From Candidatus Bathyarchaeota archaeon (GTDB lineage: Archaea; Thermoproteota; Bathyarchaeia; Bathyarchaeales; Bathycorpusculaceae): a DNA stretch of 47,379 nt. A program made the position numbers and the translations under genes. The notes under the pieces are model-generated. The model was not told where the DNA came from and ran no database searches. It worked only from the letters and a program-made list of their open reading frames with translations. Below are positions 24,617 to 33,491 of this stretch, piece after piece (the stretch's first letter is position 1; each line of letters starts with the position of its first letter). The stretch lies in contig JAFGLT010000008.1 of the NCBI GenBank assembly GCA_016927895.1, positions 1 through 47,379 of the forward strand. The letters are read 5' to 3'.

Positions 24617-25885
24617 GTGAATCATAAAATGAACAATGGATGGCCATATGACCATGTTGAACATTGGCCGCCGATGACTTATCGAAATAGGGAGCCTCCC
24701 ACCTCTCAGATTTTATCTGATTTTGCTAATTTCCTCAAAAACGATGGTTCCAGCGATCAAAATAAGGAGCTGCAACCATGGATTCCTTTTTGTGAAGGTA
24801 GGTGTGCCTTCTGCTATTTCGCAGTAAGTTGTGATAAGCAAAACGTGGTTTCCTATATTGCTGCGCTCAAAAAAGCATTAGCTCTATATTCTGAGAATAA
24901 TTATGTTAAATCGAGTGTTTTCACCGAATTATATGTGGGTGGGGGAAGCCCTTCCGTAATTTCTAATGAGCAAATTGCTGATGTTTTGAGTTTTTGTCGA
25001 GAAAAATTCAATTTAAGAGCAGACCACTTGACAAAATTCACTGCATGTACCAACAGTCTATCTGAAAACAAAATTACTGCACTCTACTCCAATAATGTCA
25101 ACCAGTTGGATATAGGAATTCAAACGTTTAATGATTCACTGCGCAAAACTTTAATGATTCGTGATGGCAGCCGAGATGCAAAAAATAAGTTGAAGCTAAT
25201 AAAGAAAAAGGGTTTACGAGTTAGTATCGACTTGCTTTACAATCTTCCGGGTCAAACATTAGAGCAATGGCAAGATGACATAACGCAAGCATTGGAGCTT
25301 GAAGTTGAAAGCGTAGACTGCTATCCCTTAGATTTGTATCCTGAAACTCCCCTTGCAAAGAAAATTGCAACAGGAGAATTGCCGCCTGTAGGGGATGACT
25401 CTACAGAACTGGATATGTATGTTGAAGCTTACCGAATTTTTAAGGAAAACGGTTACGAACCTACTTGTCACAACCGGTTCTCACGGGTTAAAGAGGATTT
25501 CAACAAGCCTTCTTCCGAAGTGGTGGGCACGGGCGCCGGTTTTTTCATGGGGCATATCGATCGCTTTCTCTATTCAGATATTGAGGACATTCAAGGCTAC
25601 ATCTCTAAAGTTAAGGAAGGCTCATTTCCTATTGCACGCCTAAACAAGATCTCAAAAGAAGAGGAAATGAGAAAAGCCATGATGCTTATCTACATACGCG
25701 TTCCTGTTGACCGCGAAAACTTCAGAGCCAACTACGGCAAATTCCCCGAAGAAGCATTCCCAAACGCAATCAACAAACTGAAAAGCAAAGGCCTTATCGA
25801 AGAAAAAGACGGAAAAATACAACTTACTGAAAAAGGCGACCCATGGCGATTCAACATTTCATGGGAGTTCTTCAAAAACGCCTAA
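24617..25885 (+). CDS. Radical SAM protein of the HemN/HemW type
   Basis: 422 residues. The [4Fe-4S]/SAM motif is C59-x3-C63-x2-C66 in PFCEGRCAFCYF; LYVGGGSPSVIS is the glycine-rich SAM contact; QLDIGIQTFNDSLRKTL and SIDLLYNLPGQTLEQWQDDI are typical of coproporphyrinogen dehydrogenase-like enzymes and their HemW (heme chaperone) and ChuW/HutW relatives. The C-terminal part (about 320-420) is a winged-helix-like HemN_C domain. The exact reaction cannot be set from sequence; no heme pathway genes adjoin it. GTG at 24617. Confidence 0.82.
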   Translation: MNHKMNNGWPYDHVEHWPPMTYRNREPPTSQILSDFANFLKNDGSSDQNKELQPWIPFCEGRCAFCYFAVSCDKQNVVSYIAALKKALALYSENNYVKSSVFTELYVGGGSPSVISNEQIADVLSFCREKFNLRADHLTKFTACTNSLSENKITALYSNNVNQLDIGIQTFNDSLRKTLMIRDGSRDAKNKLKLIKKKGLRVSIDLLYNLPGQTLEQWQDDITQALELEVESVDCYPLDLYPETPLAKKIATGELPPVGDDSTELDMYVEAYRIFKENGYEPTCHNRFSRVKEDFNKPSSEVVGTGAGFFMGHIDRFLYSDIEDIQGYISKVKEGSFPIARLNKISKEEEMRKAMMLIYIRVPVDRENFRANYGKFPEEAFPNAINKLKSKGLIEEKDGKIQLTEKGDPWRFNISWEFFKNA

Positions 25886-25975
25886 CACTAAACGCATGAA
25901 CAAAACATGGCGAAAGAGGGTAAAAACATATATTTCTTCATTTGTCCTCTTACTGCTCACAATTAAGGCGAAACC

Positions 25976-26887
25976 ATGAACCTCATAGATGAAATTGAGA
26001 AGCTTAAGAAAGAGAAACGGGCTGTGATTCTTGCTCATAATTATCAGAGGGCAGAAGTCCAGGATATAGCTGATTACGTTGGCGACAGCATAGAGTTAAG
26101 CCGCAAAGCGATGCTTGAACAAGACGCAGAAATCATTGTGTTCGCAGCTGTTGATTTTATGGCGGAGTCTGCTGCGGTGCTTAACCCTGAGAAGAAAGTG
26201 CTTCTTCCCTCTTTGGGTGCGCGTTGTCCCATGGCGCAGATGCTTACTGTGGATGAGATTAAACGGTTAAAGGTTCATTATCCTGATGCTCCTGTTGTGC
26301 TTTACGTGAACACTTTGGCTTCATCAAAAGCGTACTGTGACATCTGCTGCACCAGCGCTAACGCAGTAGAAGTTGTAAACTCGTTGGATGCAGACACCAT
26401 AATTTTTGGTCCCGACCGCAACCTGTCAGAATACGTTGCAGAACAAACCGGTAAAACCCTTATTCCAATTCCCGAATGGGGCTTCTGCCCAACACACCTG
26501 CTTTTCCAGCCTGAAGACGTAACCGTGCTCAAACAAAAATACCCAGACGCAGTTGTGATGGTTCACCCAGAATGCAGCAAGGAAATGCGGCAAACAGCCG
26601 ACTTTATAGGCAGCACCTCAAAAATGTGCCGCTACGCACGAGAAACCCCTGCTAAAACCATAATTGTAGGCACTGAAGAAGGACTTCTGCATCGCCTGCA
26701 GAAAGAAAACCCCGAAAAACAGTTTACAATTGCTTATTCGGATGCAGTTTGCCCAAACATGAAGTTGCTTACGCTTGACCGTGTTTACGCTTCGTTAAAA
26801 GAAGAGAAACATGTGGTGAAGATTCCGGAACAGATAGCGATAAAAGCCCGTGGTGCGCTGGAGCGAATGTTTCAAGTTAAGAGCTGA
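25976..26887 (+). CDS. nadA: Quinolinate synthase A
   Basis: 303 residues, archaeal length. It condenses iminoaspartate with dihydroxyacetone phosphate to quinolinate in de novo NAD synthesis. The three [4Fe-4S] cysteines are visible: C84 in GARCPMAQM, the HPEC cysteine near residue 200, and the DAVCPNMK cysteine near 260. ILAHNYQRAEVQDIADYVGD at the N terminus is the family signature. An aspartate dehydrogenase gene 2 kb downstream could supply the iminoaspartate. ATG behind GGCGAAA. Confidence 0.95.
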   Translation: MNLIDEIEKLKKEKRAVILAHNYQRAEVQDIADYVGDSIELSRKAMLEQDAEIIVFAAVDFMAESAAVLNPEKKVLLPSLGARCPMAQMLTVDEIKRLKVHYPDAPVVLYVNTLASSKAYCDICCTSANAVEVVNSLDADTIIFGPDRNLSEYVAEQTGKTLIPIPEWGFCPTHLLFQPEDVTVLKQKYPDAVVMVHPECSKEMRQTADFIGSTSKMCRYARETPAKTIIVGTEEGLLHRLQKENPEKQFTIAYSDAVCPNMKLLTLDRVYASLKEEKHVVKIPEQIAIKARGALERMFQVKS

Positions 26888-26890
26888 AAC

Positions 26891-27301
26891 CTAGACTGAA
26901 ACAATCATGGCTTTGAGGATTTTTACTCCTCTTTTAGTGGTTAATTCATTGCTTAAATGTCGTATTTCAGATGCGGTACCTTTCACTGCGATGGCTTCCA
27001 AGCAGTCTCGTTCGCCTAGGTGAATGTGCATGGTGGACGAAATCAAGTCGGAATGGTGGTGCTGTGTCTCGGTTAAGTCACGGTCCAAACCTCTTACTTC
27101 GTGGTCATAAACCATCAGCAAGATGCCTGTTTGGCTGGCTTTTTCCTCCTCTTTAAGCCACTTCTTTTCAGAAACAAATAACCTAACAGCATCCTGTACG
27201 GCTTTGCTGCGGCTTTCGTACCCCATTTTCTCTGTGATTTCATCAAATTCCTTCAGAAGCTCTGGAGGAAACGTTACACCAACTCGAACGATTTTTGGCA
27301 T
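26891..27301 (-). CDS. nikR: Nickel-responsive regulator NikR
   Basis: 136 residues. N-terminal ribbon-helix-helix (PKIVRVGVTFPPELLKEFDE), then an ACT-like domain with nickel ligands in ETQHHHSDL and MHIHLGERDC (His, His, His, Cys). NikR dimers/tetramers bind palindromic operators when nickel-loaded and repress nickel uptake. The preferred start is ATG at 27301 (PKIVRV is the usual beginning). It is convergent with nadA, with three bases between stops. Its targets could include the metal transporter at the window start. Confidence 0.92.
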   Translation of the reverse strand: MPKIVRVGVTFPPELLKEFDEITEKMGYESRSKAVQDAVRLFVSEKKWLKEEEKASQTGILLMVYDHEVRGLDRDLTETQHHHSDLISSTMHIHLGERDCLEAIAVKGTASEIRHLSNELTTKRGVKILKAMIVSV

Positions 27302-27333
27302 ACCAGTCACAAATAAAAGTTAACCAATCACCC

Positions 27334-27345
27334 TAAAAGCTTTTA
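27334..27345 (-). promoter_or_regulatory. Palindromic TATA-like element upstream of nikR
   Basis: TAAAAGCTTTTA is a perfect 12-base palindrome lying 33-44 bases before the preferred nikR ATG, where a TATA box for a short-leader transcript would sit. It may be the promoter itself, a regulator site, or both. Confidence 0.35.
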
Positions 27346-27431
27346 CATTAACCAAAGCGCTGAACAAATCGCAGAACAAAGAAGTCACTTAAGAAGCAGA
27401 TTGAGCATTGAAAAAGCGTGTGAGCATAAAA

Positions 27432-28625
27432 TTAGCGCGAGTTTTTGTCAATCTGCTGTTTTCTTCTGTAGAATATGCCTGTAAGAAATATCGTTACCGC
27501 TAAGAGAGAAACAACAACGAATACAGCATACTCTGGAATTGACGGGCTAGGTAACTCTGAAACAGAGGGACTAGGCAAGGGCGACTCTGAAATGGAAGGG
27601 CTTGGCGACGGATGAGAGGGAACTGATATAACTGAGACTCTATGGCTTTCAGAGTAGGCTACAAATATCTTTTCTTTGCCGTAATCATAACCTATAGCTT
27701 GAGGTGGACCTTCCAGGGGTATGGTTGCGATTACTGTCTGGTTGTTGTCTGATATCACTGAGATAGAGTATGAAAAGTAGTTTGCTACGTAAATTTGGCT
27801 ATTACCCGAATCATAAGCTAAGGCGCAGGGTTGGTTTCCTACGGGTATAGTTGCAACCACGGTGTGGTTGCTGTTTGATAGCACTGAAACCGTATCGGAA
27901 CCATGGTTAGCTACGTAAATTTCTTCCTTACCAGAATCATAAACTAAGCTTATGGGTTCATTCTCCACGGTTACGTTTGCAACAACAGTGTAGTTTTTGT
28001 TTGATACAACTAAGACCTGATCACAGCCAGAATGACCTACGAATATCTCTCCTCTGCGAGAGTCATAAGCTAAAGCACTGGGTTGATTTCCTACGGGTAC
28101 AGTGGCGACTACAGTATAGTTACTATCCGATATCACTGAGACAGAATTGGAGCCATAGTTAGCTACGTAAATTTCTTCCTTACCAGAATCATAAACTACT
28201 CCCATGGGTTGGTTTCCTACGGGTATGGTTGCAACTACAGTGTGGTTGTTATCTGATATCACTGAAACCGTATCGGAACGAAAGTTGGTTACGAATAGTC
28301 CACCTTTGGCAGGATTATATGCTATTCCCGATGGCGTTCTTCCTACGGGTATGGTTGCAACCACGATATTCGTACTGTCTGATATTGCGTATACCAAATC
28401 GAAATCCCCATTGGTTAAGTAGATTTCGCCTTTGCCGGAATCATAAGCTACCCCATAATAGCCACCATGTCTTTCCAAATTTATGGTATCGGTTACTTCA
28501 AAGGCGTAAACGGTGGCTGGAGACAAACCAAGAATTAACACGATTAGAAATAAAGCAAAACAGGTCTTTTTTAGTCTCTTCATAGTGAATGTTGCCGTGA
28601 ATGTTTTTTTACTCATGGCAATCAA
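27432..28625 (-). CDS. YVTN-type beta-propeller surface protein with PS-rich stalk and C-terminal sorting-like signal
   Basis: 397 residues. A signal peptide lies at about 15-41 (KRLKKTCFALFLIVLILGLS up to YAFE). The body is seven roughly 42-residue repeats of the form VVATIPVGNQPxxLAYDSGKEEIYVANxxSxTVSVISD, forming a seven-bladed propeller. A Ser/Pro linker (SPSPSISESPLPSPSVSE) follows, then IPEYAVFVVVSLLAVTIFL with a basic tail (YRRKQQ). Pro-Glu-aromatic plus helix plus basic tail is the layout of archaeosortase-type C-terminal signals (PEF-CTERM-like). Probably a cell-surface adhesion or binding protein. The start may be at codon 4 or 15 instead of 1. Confidence 0.82.
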   Translation of the reverse strand: MIAMSKKTFTATFTMKRLKKTCFALFLIVLILGLSPATVYAFEVTDTINLERHGGYYGVAYDSGKGEIYLTNGDFDLVYAISDSTNIVVATIPVGRTPSGIAYNPAKGGLFVTNFRSDTVSVISDNNHTVVATIPVGNQPMGVVYDSGKEEIYVANYGSNSVSVISDSNYTVVATVPVGNQPSALAYDSRRGEIFVGHSGCDQVLVVSNKNYTVVANVTVENEPISLVYDSGKEEIYVANHGSDTVSVLSNSNHTVVATIPVGNQPCALAYDSGNSQIYVANYFSYSISVISDNNQTVIATIPLEGPPQAIGYDYGKEKIFVAYSESHRVSVISVPSHPSPSPSISESPLPSPSVSELPSPSIPEYAVFVVVSLLAVTIFLTGIFYRRKQQIDKNSR

Positions 28626-28795
28626 GTTACTGTAGGTTTAACCGTCCTATAAAGGTGTTTATAACATGCAGTTCGCTAACGTTCAGGCAAAATTGCGCCT
28701 CTTTTCTGATTCCATTGACTGCTTAGCTTGAGGAAAAGTACAAATGTAGTATCTTATAATAAGCGGGATGCTTTTTTCATAGTAACAGACTAAGC

Positions 28796-28821
28796 GGGAT
28801 AGCCCCCTCTACAGGTTTCTG
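28796..28821 (-). repeat. Core of structured intergenic repeat, possible copy C
   Basis: The minus strand holds CAGAAACCTGTAGAGGGGG followed by CTATCCC, identical at 20 of 26 positions to copy A at 4808-4833. The upstream half of the element is not clearly conserved here. Two copies of AAGCGGGAT (about 28761 and 28792, plus strand) flank a 22-base spacer next to it. Confidence 0.35.
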
Positions 28822-28873
28822 GTTCGTTGTGAAGTAAGCGTAGCGGTTGCGGGTAGCGGCGAATTGGCGTTTG

Positions 28874-29632
28874 CTAAGTTGAATTGAGTAGAAGCGTTTG
28901 CAGCAGTTTTATTGCGGACCAAGCTGCAAGCGCGCTGGTTCGCGGGTTCTCGGGGTGTGGGTCATTTGCGAACCTTAGGAACATTTCGCCGAATTGCCAT
29001 TTCACCCTGAACTCGTGTGTGTTACGCTGCACTCCAGGATCGGAAACCACTTGGACTAGTACTTTCGCGGGTTTAACAGTTAACGCCAGAGTAGCGGCAA
29101 CGTTCATTTTGCGTGGATAAAGCCGTGCTGCCTCTTCAGCAGTGCCCTCGTACACGACCTTTGCTTCCTTGTTATGCATCTCAAACGCTCTTGGATTTTT
29201 CCGGGAAGTAAAAACTACTTCATCTATTCCAGCTAAAGCTGCACTGGAAAGCGCGTCTAAGCCGCCGATGGCTCCAGCGGGCACATGAATCTTGCTGCTC
29301 TGTAAGTTTAAGTCTAAAAGGGCGCCGGTGCTCATGACTATCAAATCTATGCCTTCAGTGGCTATCTGCTCAGCGTATTCTCGTGCTGCTTGCTGTGACG
29401 CGGCTTCCACGATAACTTTTGGCTTGAGTGTAAGCATTTCTTCGATGCCCGACACAACCGTTGCGGGAAAACGTAGGGCGCTTTTGAGTGTCTCAGCTTT
29501 TTTCGTATCTTGATCGTAAAAAACCAGTTCGTCGCAGATAACCAGTTTTCGTTCCACCGCTTCAGCTATAAGCTTAGCGATGGCTCCACAACCGATTAGG
29601 CCAACTTTCGTTGACTCGCGATTTTCTTGCAT
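28874..29632 (-). CDS. nadX: L-aspartate dehydrogenase
   Basis: 252 residues. The N-terminal Rossmann loop VGLIGCGAIAKLIAEAVE binds NAD(P). AASQQAAREYAEQIATEGID and MSTGALLDLNL follow, then VPAGAIGGLDALSSAALAGI, and the catalytic His region in DPGVQRNTHEFRVKWQFGEM. The enzyme oxidises aspartate to iminoaspartate, the substrate of NadA, and replaces L-aspartate oxidase in anaerobes. It sits 12 bases behind valS on the same strand, so it may be cotranscribed with it. nadC is not in the window. Confidence 0.9.
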   Translation of the reverse strand: MQENRESTKVGLIGCGAIAKLIAEAVERKLVICDELVFYDQDTKKAETLKSALRFPATVVSGIEEMLTLKPKVIVEAASQQAAREYAEQIATEGIDLIVMSTGALLDLNLQSSKIHVPAGAIGGLDALSSAALAGIDEVVFTSRKNPRAFEMHNKEAKVVYEGTAEEAARLYPRKMNVAATLALTVKPAKVLVQVVSDPGVQRNTHEFRVKWQFGEMFLRFANDPHPENPRTSALAAWSAIKLLQTLLLNST

Positions 29633-29644
29633 ACCTATCGCCTG

Positions 29645-32107
29645 TCAGTATTCAATTTGGAAGGAAACATCGTATGGGTTTATTTGTCTGCCGTCGCTTC
29701 GCTTTTCCGTGTGAACTCTAACCTCGGCGATTTTAAGAGTTCCAGCAATGTCTTCTTTGACCGAGTTGATTACGTTCGCGGTTTCTGCATTTACAGAATA
29801 GACATCTAGTATTTTGACGGGCGCGTTAAGCGGCAACTGTTTCTCCGCCTTGTCTTGTCTAACTCCACTCATTATTGCCATGACGAGGTCTCCATTGTTT
29901 TCCACAGCTTCATCTTCTAGCTCGGAGTTATACTTGGGCCAAGGCGAAACCTGCAAGCTCTTGAAGCCCTTGTCTTCAGCAAACATAGACTGGTAAATTT
30001 CCTCCGTTAAATGAGGCGTTATTGGTGACAGCAACTGCAGGACACGATGAAGAACCTTGTAAAGGGTATACTGAGCCGCAACCTTCTTTGCTTGGCCATA
30101 CGAATCAGGGTTATATAACTTATCTTTCACTGCTTCTATGTAATAGTCACAGAATAAGTGCCAAGTGAAATTGCGAATCTCCTCCACAGCAACGTTGAAC
30201 TGGCATTTCTCCATGGCTTCAGTCACCTTCTTCGTTAGCTTTTCTGCCTTGCTTAAAATCCATTTATCCAAAGGCTGAAGCTCAAACTCAACCTTTTTAC
30301 TGGGCTTATAGCCATCTAAGAGGTTAATTGCGAATTTGGATACGTTCCACAATTTAACAAGGAAGCGCCTGCCATACTCTACATCTGGCCACCTGAAGGG
30401 AATATCTGAGCCTGTAGCGCCGCCTCCTGCTGCCCATTGTCGCGTGGCGTCCGAACCGTGCTTGTCTAAAACTTCTGGTGCCGCAACATAGTTCTTTAGC
30501 GACTTGCTCATTTTTCTGCCGTCTGAACCCAACACCATGCCGTTTATGAGGCAACTCTTGTAAGGCGTCTCGCCGAACAACGCCAAGTGCCGAACCATCA
30601 GGTAGTAAGCCCAGGTTCTGATGATGTCTATGCCAGACGGGTGCACATCAGCAGGGAAAAGCCGTTTCCAATCTGGGCGGTCAGGCCAGCCAGCATGCAC
30701 CGCACACGTTATTGAGCTATCCATCCACGTGTCAAAAACGTCACGCTCGGGAATGAAGTCGCGGCCTCCGCATTTAGGGCACTTGTCAACACGCGGGTTT
30801 TCCAGCTTCGGGTCTACAGGAACCCACTCTTCCTCTGCCAAAAGCAATTCTCCACAGCTTTTGCAGTACCACACGGGTATGGGCGTAGCGAACACGCGTT
30901 GGCGGCTGATAACCCAGTCCCAATCAAGAGATTTTGCCCAGTCAACTAAACGCGTTTTCATGTAATCAGGATACCACACGACTTCGTTGGCGGTTTTCTC
31001 TACCTCATCAGTTAACGCACGGGTTTTCATGAACCATTGTTTATGCTCGAGAATTTCAACGTGTGTTTTGCATCGGTCGCAAACGCCGACTTCCTGCGAA
31101 AGCGGCTCAACCTTCTCCAGCAATCCTGCAGCTTCAAGGTCTTCAACAATGGCTTTTCGGGCTTGGTTTATCGTTAACCCAGCGTATTTTCCGCCGTTCT
31201 CGTTAATTCTGCCGTTGTCCGTTAGAAGCCTGATAACAGGAAGCTTGTGTTTCATAACTGTCTTCACGTCTTCCTTGTCGCCGTACGTGCAAATCATAAC
31301 CACGCCAGTGCCAAAAGATGGGTCAACAGCCTCTTCCGCAATTATTTTTACAGTGCGGTTAACAACGGGCACTACAATGTTCTTGCCGATGTACTTGTTG
31401 AAGCGTTCATCCTCAGGGTTCACTTCAACCGCCACGCACGCAGGAATAAACTCGGGTCGGGATGTGGCAATCAACAAGTGCTCAGTTGTGCCTTCCAGCG
31501 GAAAACGGATGTAATTAAGTGAGCCTTGCCGCTTTTCGTAGTCCACCTCAGCGTCTGCAATAGCTGTCTCGCAGCGTGGACACCAGTTCACGGGGTGCGT
31601 TCCCTGATACATGAAACCCTTTTCATGTAGAAGTATGAAGCTGAGTTGCGTGCGTCTCCAGTAGTCAGGGTCCATGGTGCGGTACTCTGTTGTCCAGTCT
31701 ATGCTGCAGCCCAGTTTTAAGATGGAGGCTTTCATCAGGGCGATGTATTTTTCGATAAGTTGTTCGCACCACTTGCGGAACTGGTCAGGCGGCACATCAC
31801 GCTTTCGGATTTTCTGCTCTTTTTCCACCTGTATTTCTATGCTTAGCCCGTGGCAGTCCCATCCCTGCGGGAAAAGCACGTTGAAACCGCGCATACGCTT
31901 GTACCGAGCTAAGATATCAAAGTAGGTCCAGTTCAGAATGTTGCCCATGTGAAAATTGCCAGACGGATACGGCGGCGGAGTATCAACCGTGAAAGCGGGT
32001 CGCGTCGTGTCGTTCCAGTCGAAATGGTATATTCCAAGCTCTTCCCACTTCTGCTGCCACTTCCGCTCGATTTCATCGAATTTATATTTTTTTGGCAGAG
32101 GCTGCAT
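29645..32107 (-). CDS. valS: Valyl-tRNA synthetase
   Basis: 820-residue class I synthetase. The HIGH motif is HMGN in PPYPSGNFHMGN, and KMSKS is intact in GRKMSKSLKN. The editing (CP1) domain includes TTEHLLIATSRPEFIPACVA and SFGTGVVMICTYGD; zinc-type cysteines appear in NWCPRCETAIAD, GVCDRCKTH and YCKSCGELL. The anticodon-binding region (WHLFCDYYIEAVKDKLY) is that of ValRS. The length is typical of archaeal enzymes without the C-terminal coiled coil. Divergent from the TPP-riboswitch operon. Confidence 0.94.
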   Translation of the reverse strand: MQPLPKKYKFDEIERKWQQKWEELGIYHFDWNDTTRPAFTVDTPPPYPSGNFHMGNILNWTYFDILARYKRMRGFNVLFPQGWDCHGLSIEIQVEKEQKIRKRDVPPDQFRKWCEQLIEKYIALMKASILKLGCSIDWTTEYRTMDPDYWRRTQLSFILLHEKGFMYQGTHPVNWCPRCETAIADAEVDYEKRQGSLNYIRFPLEGTTEHLLIATSRPEFIPACVAVEVNPEDERFNKYIGKNIVVPVVNRTVKIIAEEAVDPSFGTGVVMICTYGDKEDVKTVMKHKLPVIRLLTDNGRINENGGKYAGLTINQARKAIVEDLEAAGLLEKVEPLSQEVGVCDRCKTHVEILEHKQWFMKTRALTDEVEKTANEVVWYPDYMKTRLVDWAKSLDWDWVISRQRVFATPIPVWYCKSCGELLLAEEEWVPVDPKLENPRVDKCPKCGGRDFIPERDVFDTWMDSSITCAVHAGWPDRPDWKRLFPADVHPSGIDIIRTWAYYLMVRHLALFGETPYKSCLINGMVLGSDGRKMSKSLKNYVAAPEVLDKHGSDATRQWAAGGGATGSDIPFRWPDVEYGRRFLVKLWNVSKFAINLLDGYKPSKKVEFELQPLDKWILSKAEKLTKKVTEAMEKCQFNVAVEEIRNFTWHLFCDYYIEAVKDKLYNPDSYGQAKKVAAQYTLYKVLHRVLQLLSPITPHLTEEIYQSMFAEDKGFKSLQVSPWPKYNSELEDEAVENNGDLVMAIMSGVRQDKAEKQLPLNAPVKILDVYSVNAETANVINSVKEDIAGTLKIAEVRVHTEKRSDGRQINPYDVSFQIEY

Positions 32108-32180
32108 TCCTCAACGTTCTCCGTTACAGTATAGGCTTTAGGAAAATTAAAATACCACTAAATAACATTATCCCCTTCAA

Positions 32181-32274
32181 GGTTTGGGGAGCTGAGATTT
32201 TCACTCGGCTGAGAGGACGGCTGAATCGCTGTCGACCCTTAGAACCTGAACCAGATAATACTGGCGGAGGGAAA
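32181..32274 (+). promoter_or_regulatory. TPP (THI-box) riboswitch
   Basis: The conserved THI elements occur in order: GGGGAGC (from 32186), the pyrimidine-sensor loop GCTGAGA (32208-32214), the P3 stem GGACGGC..GCTGTC, ACCCTT, and the pyrophosphate-sensor half AACCTGAACCAG, ATAATACTGGCGGAGGGA. The ribosome binding sequence GGAGG (32266-32270) lies inside the conserved 3' strand, seven bases before the GTG of the next gene. Ligand binding would therefore hide the site and block translation of the S-component-like gene and its coupled followers. Confidence 0.92.
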
Positions 32275-32277
32275 AAA

Positions 32278-32808
32278 GTGAACAACCAGATAAATGAAAC
32301 TACTTCTCGAAGTAAAATAGTAGCTTTAACGTCGATTATGGCGGCTTTAATCGCGGTAACAACAATGATTGCCATACCAATGCCGCCTCCACTTTCCAGC
32401 ATAACCTTAGCGCCAATAGCCATATTCATAACAAGCATTCTTCTGGGGCCATCAGCTGGACTAATTTCAGCCGCCATCGGTTCCGCCATAGGGTTCCTTG
32501 CGGGAACAAGCATAGGAACAATAATGGCGCCCCCAGCGTATCTTTACCTGTTCTTATTCGGGATAGTTATTGCAAGAGCGCCAATGGGTTTACTGGTAGG
32601 ACTCCTCAGAAAGAAAAAAGAGACAGCAGCAATGATTGTTGGCGTATTAACTGAAACCATAATCTTCTTTGGGATAGACTCATTCGTATTTGGAGTAGCT
32701 TTCGCGCTGATAACTCTGGGAACGCTCGCAGACCTCATATTTGTACCAATAAGCTACGGCATCCTCAAAGCCGTAAGAAAAATTCTAAAAATTAGTTATT
32801 TGGCATGA
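32278..32808 (+). CDS. ECF-transporter S-component-like membrane protein, presumed thiamine/precursor uptake
   Basis: 176 residues from the GTG at 32278; a longer upstream frame would run through the riboswitch and is rejected. Five or six hydrophobic helices: SIMAALIAVTTMIAIPMP; ITLAPIAIFITSILLGPSAG; ISAAIGSAIGFLAG; AYLYLFLFGIVIARAPMG; MIVGVLTETIIFFG; and a C-terminal one. The size, early small-residue pattern and GPxxG motif fit substrate-capture (S) subunits of energy-coupling-factor transporters (ThiT/ThiW/HmpT group). The substrate is inferred from the TPP riboswitch. The energising EcfA/T genes are not here. Its TGA overlaps the next ATG (ATGA). Confidence 0.75.
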   Translation: MNNQINETTSRSKIVALTSIMAALIAVTTMIAIPMPPPLSSITLAPIAIFITSILLGPSAGLISAAIGSAIGFLAGTSIGTIMAPPAYLYLFLFGIVIARAPMGLLVGLLRKKKETAAMIVGVLTETIIFFGIDSFVFGVAFALITLGTLADLIFVPISYGILKAVRKILKISYLA

Positions 32809-33491
32809 TCGAAATGCAGAAAGAAGCATGGTACTTCCAAGAAGACACAGTTAAGAATTACGAGCACTTCTATCAAACCAAATACAAAAAAGCAGACAAA
32901 CTAGAGAAAAAGCTGCTGAAAAAAATGTTAGACACAATGGGCCACAGTGAGAAGCTGCTTGAAATAGGCTGCGGCACAGGCCACTTCACAAGATGGCTAA
33001 ACTCCATGGGACTAGAGTGCTACGGGCTTGACCTGTCACATCTCATGTTAAAAGAAGCAAAGAAACATTGGCCAACCGGGTCGTTACTGCAAAGTGAATC
33101 AAGCCACTTGCCCTTCAAGGACAAAACCTTCGATGTTGTAGTGTTCGTAACCTGCTTAGAGTACATGCCTAACATCATAAAAGTAGTTAATGAAGCCGCC
33201 AGAGTGTCCCGAAAAGGAATAATCATCGGACTAATGAACAAATGGAGCGTACCCACAATGCGAAGAATCATCCAAATCAAAAGAGGAAAAAACCCCTACT
33301 ACAGCAACGTCAGGTTCTACTCAATCTTCGACATGAAACACGTGTTAAAAGAGGCGCTTCACGACAACTACGTTATCGGTTTCTGGAGCACAACAGCCTT
33401 TCCAAAAATTTTCGGCGACACAGAATCCAAGCTTTTACCGTTTGGCGCTTTCCTCGGAGTAGCCGTAAAACTAGGTGAAAAAGTTGATTGA
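32805..33491 (+). CDS. SAM-dependent methyltransferase in the thiamine operon
   Basis: 228 residues. Class I Rossmann methyltransferase with SAM-binding motif I LLEIGCGTGHFTRWL near residue 46, an acidic motif in CYGLDLSHLML, and motif IV-like DVVVFVTCLEYMP near 108. It is the UbiE/Methyltransf_11 type, with no substrate-specific domain. Its ATG overlaps the stop of the S-component-like gene, and its end overlaps the next gene by 17 bases, so it is translationally coupled to a TPP-controlled gene. A methyltransferase is not part of the standard thiamine pathway; the substrate is unknown. Confidence 0.85.
   Translation: MIEMQKEAWYFQEDTVKNYEHFYQTKYKKADKLEKKLLKKMLDTMGHSEKLLEIGCGTGHFTRWLNSMGLECYGLDLSHLMLKEAKKHWPTGSLLQSESSHLPFKDKTFDVVVFVTCLEYMPNIIKVVNEAARVSRKGIIIGLMNKWSVPTMRRIIQIKRGKNPYYSNVRFYSIFDMKHVLKEALHDNYVIGFWSTTAFPKIFGDTESKLLPFGAFLGVAVKLGEKVD

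Noticed and set aside
27640-28480. Regular DNA repeats considered as a CRISPR array
   Set aside because: The roughly 126-base periodicity is in frame and encodes beta-propeller blades; there are no short identical repeats with unique spacers.
32092-32277. Upstream extension of the S-component-like protein
   Set aside because: It would be translated through the TPP aptamer; the GTG at 32278 behind GGAGG is the clear start.
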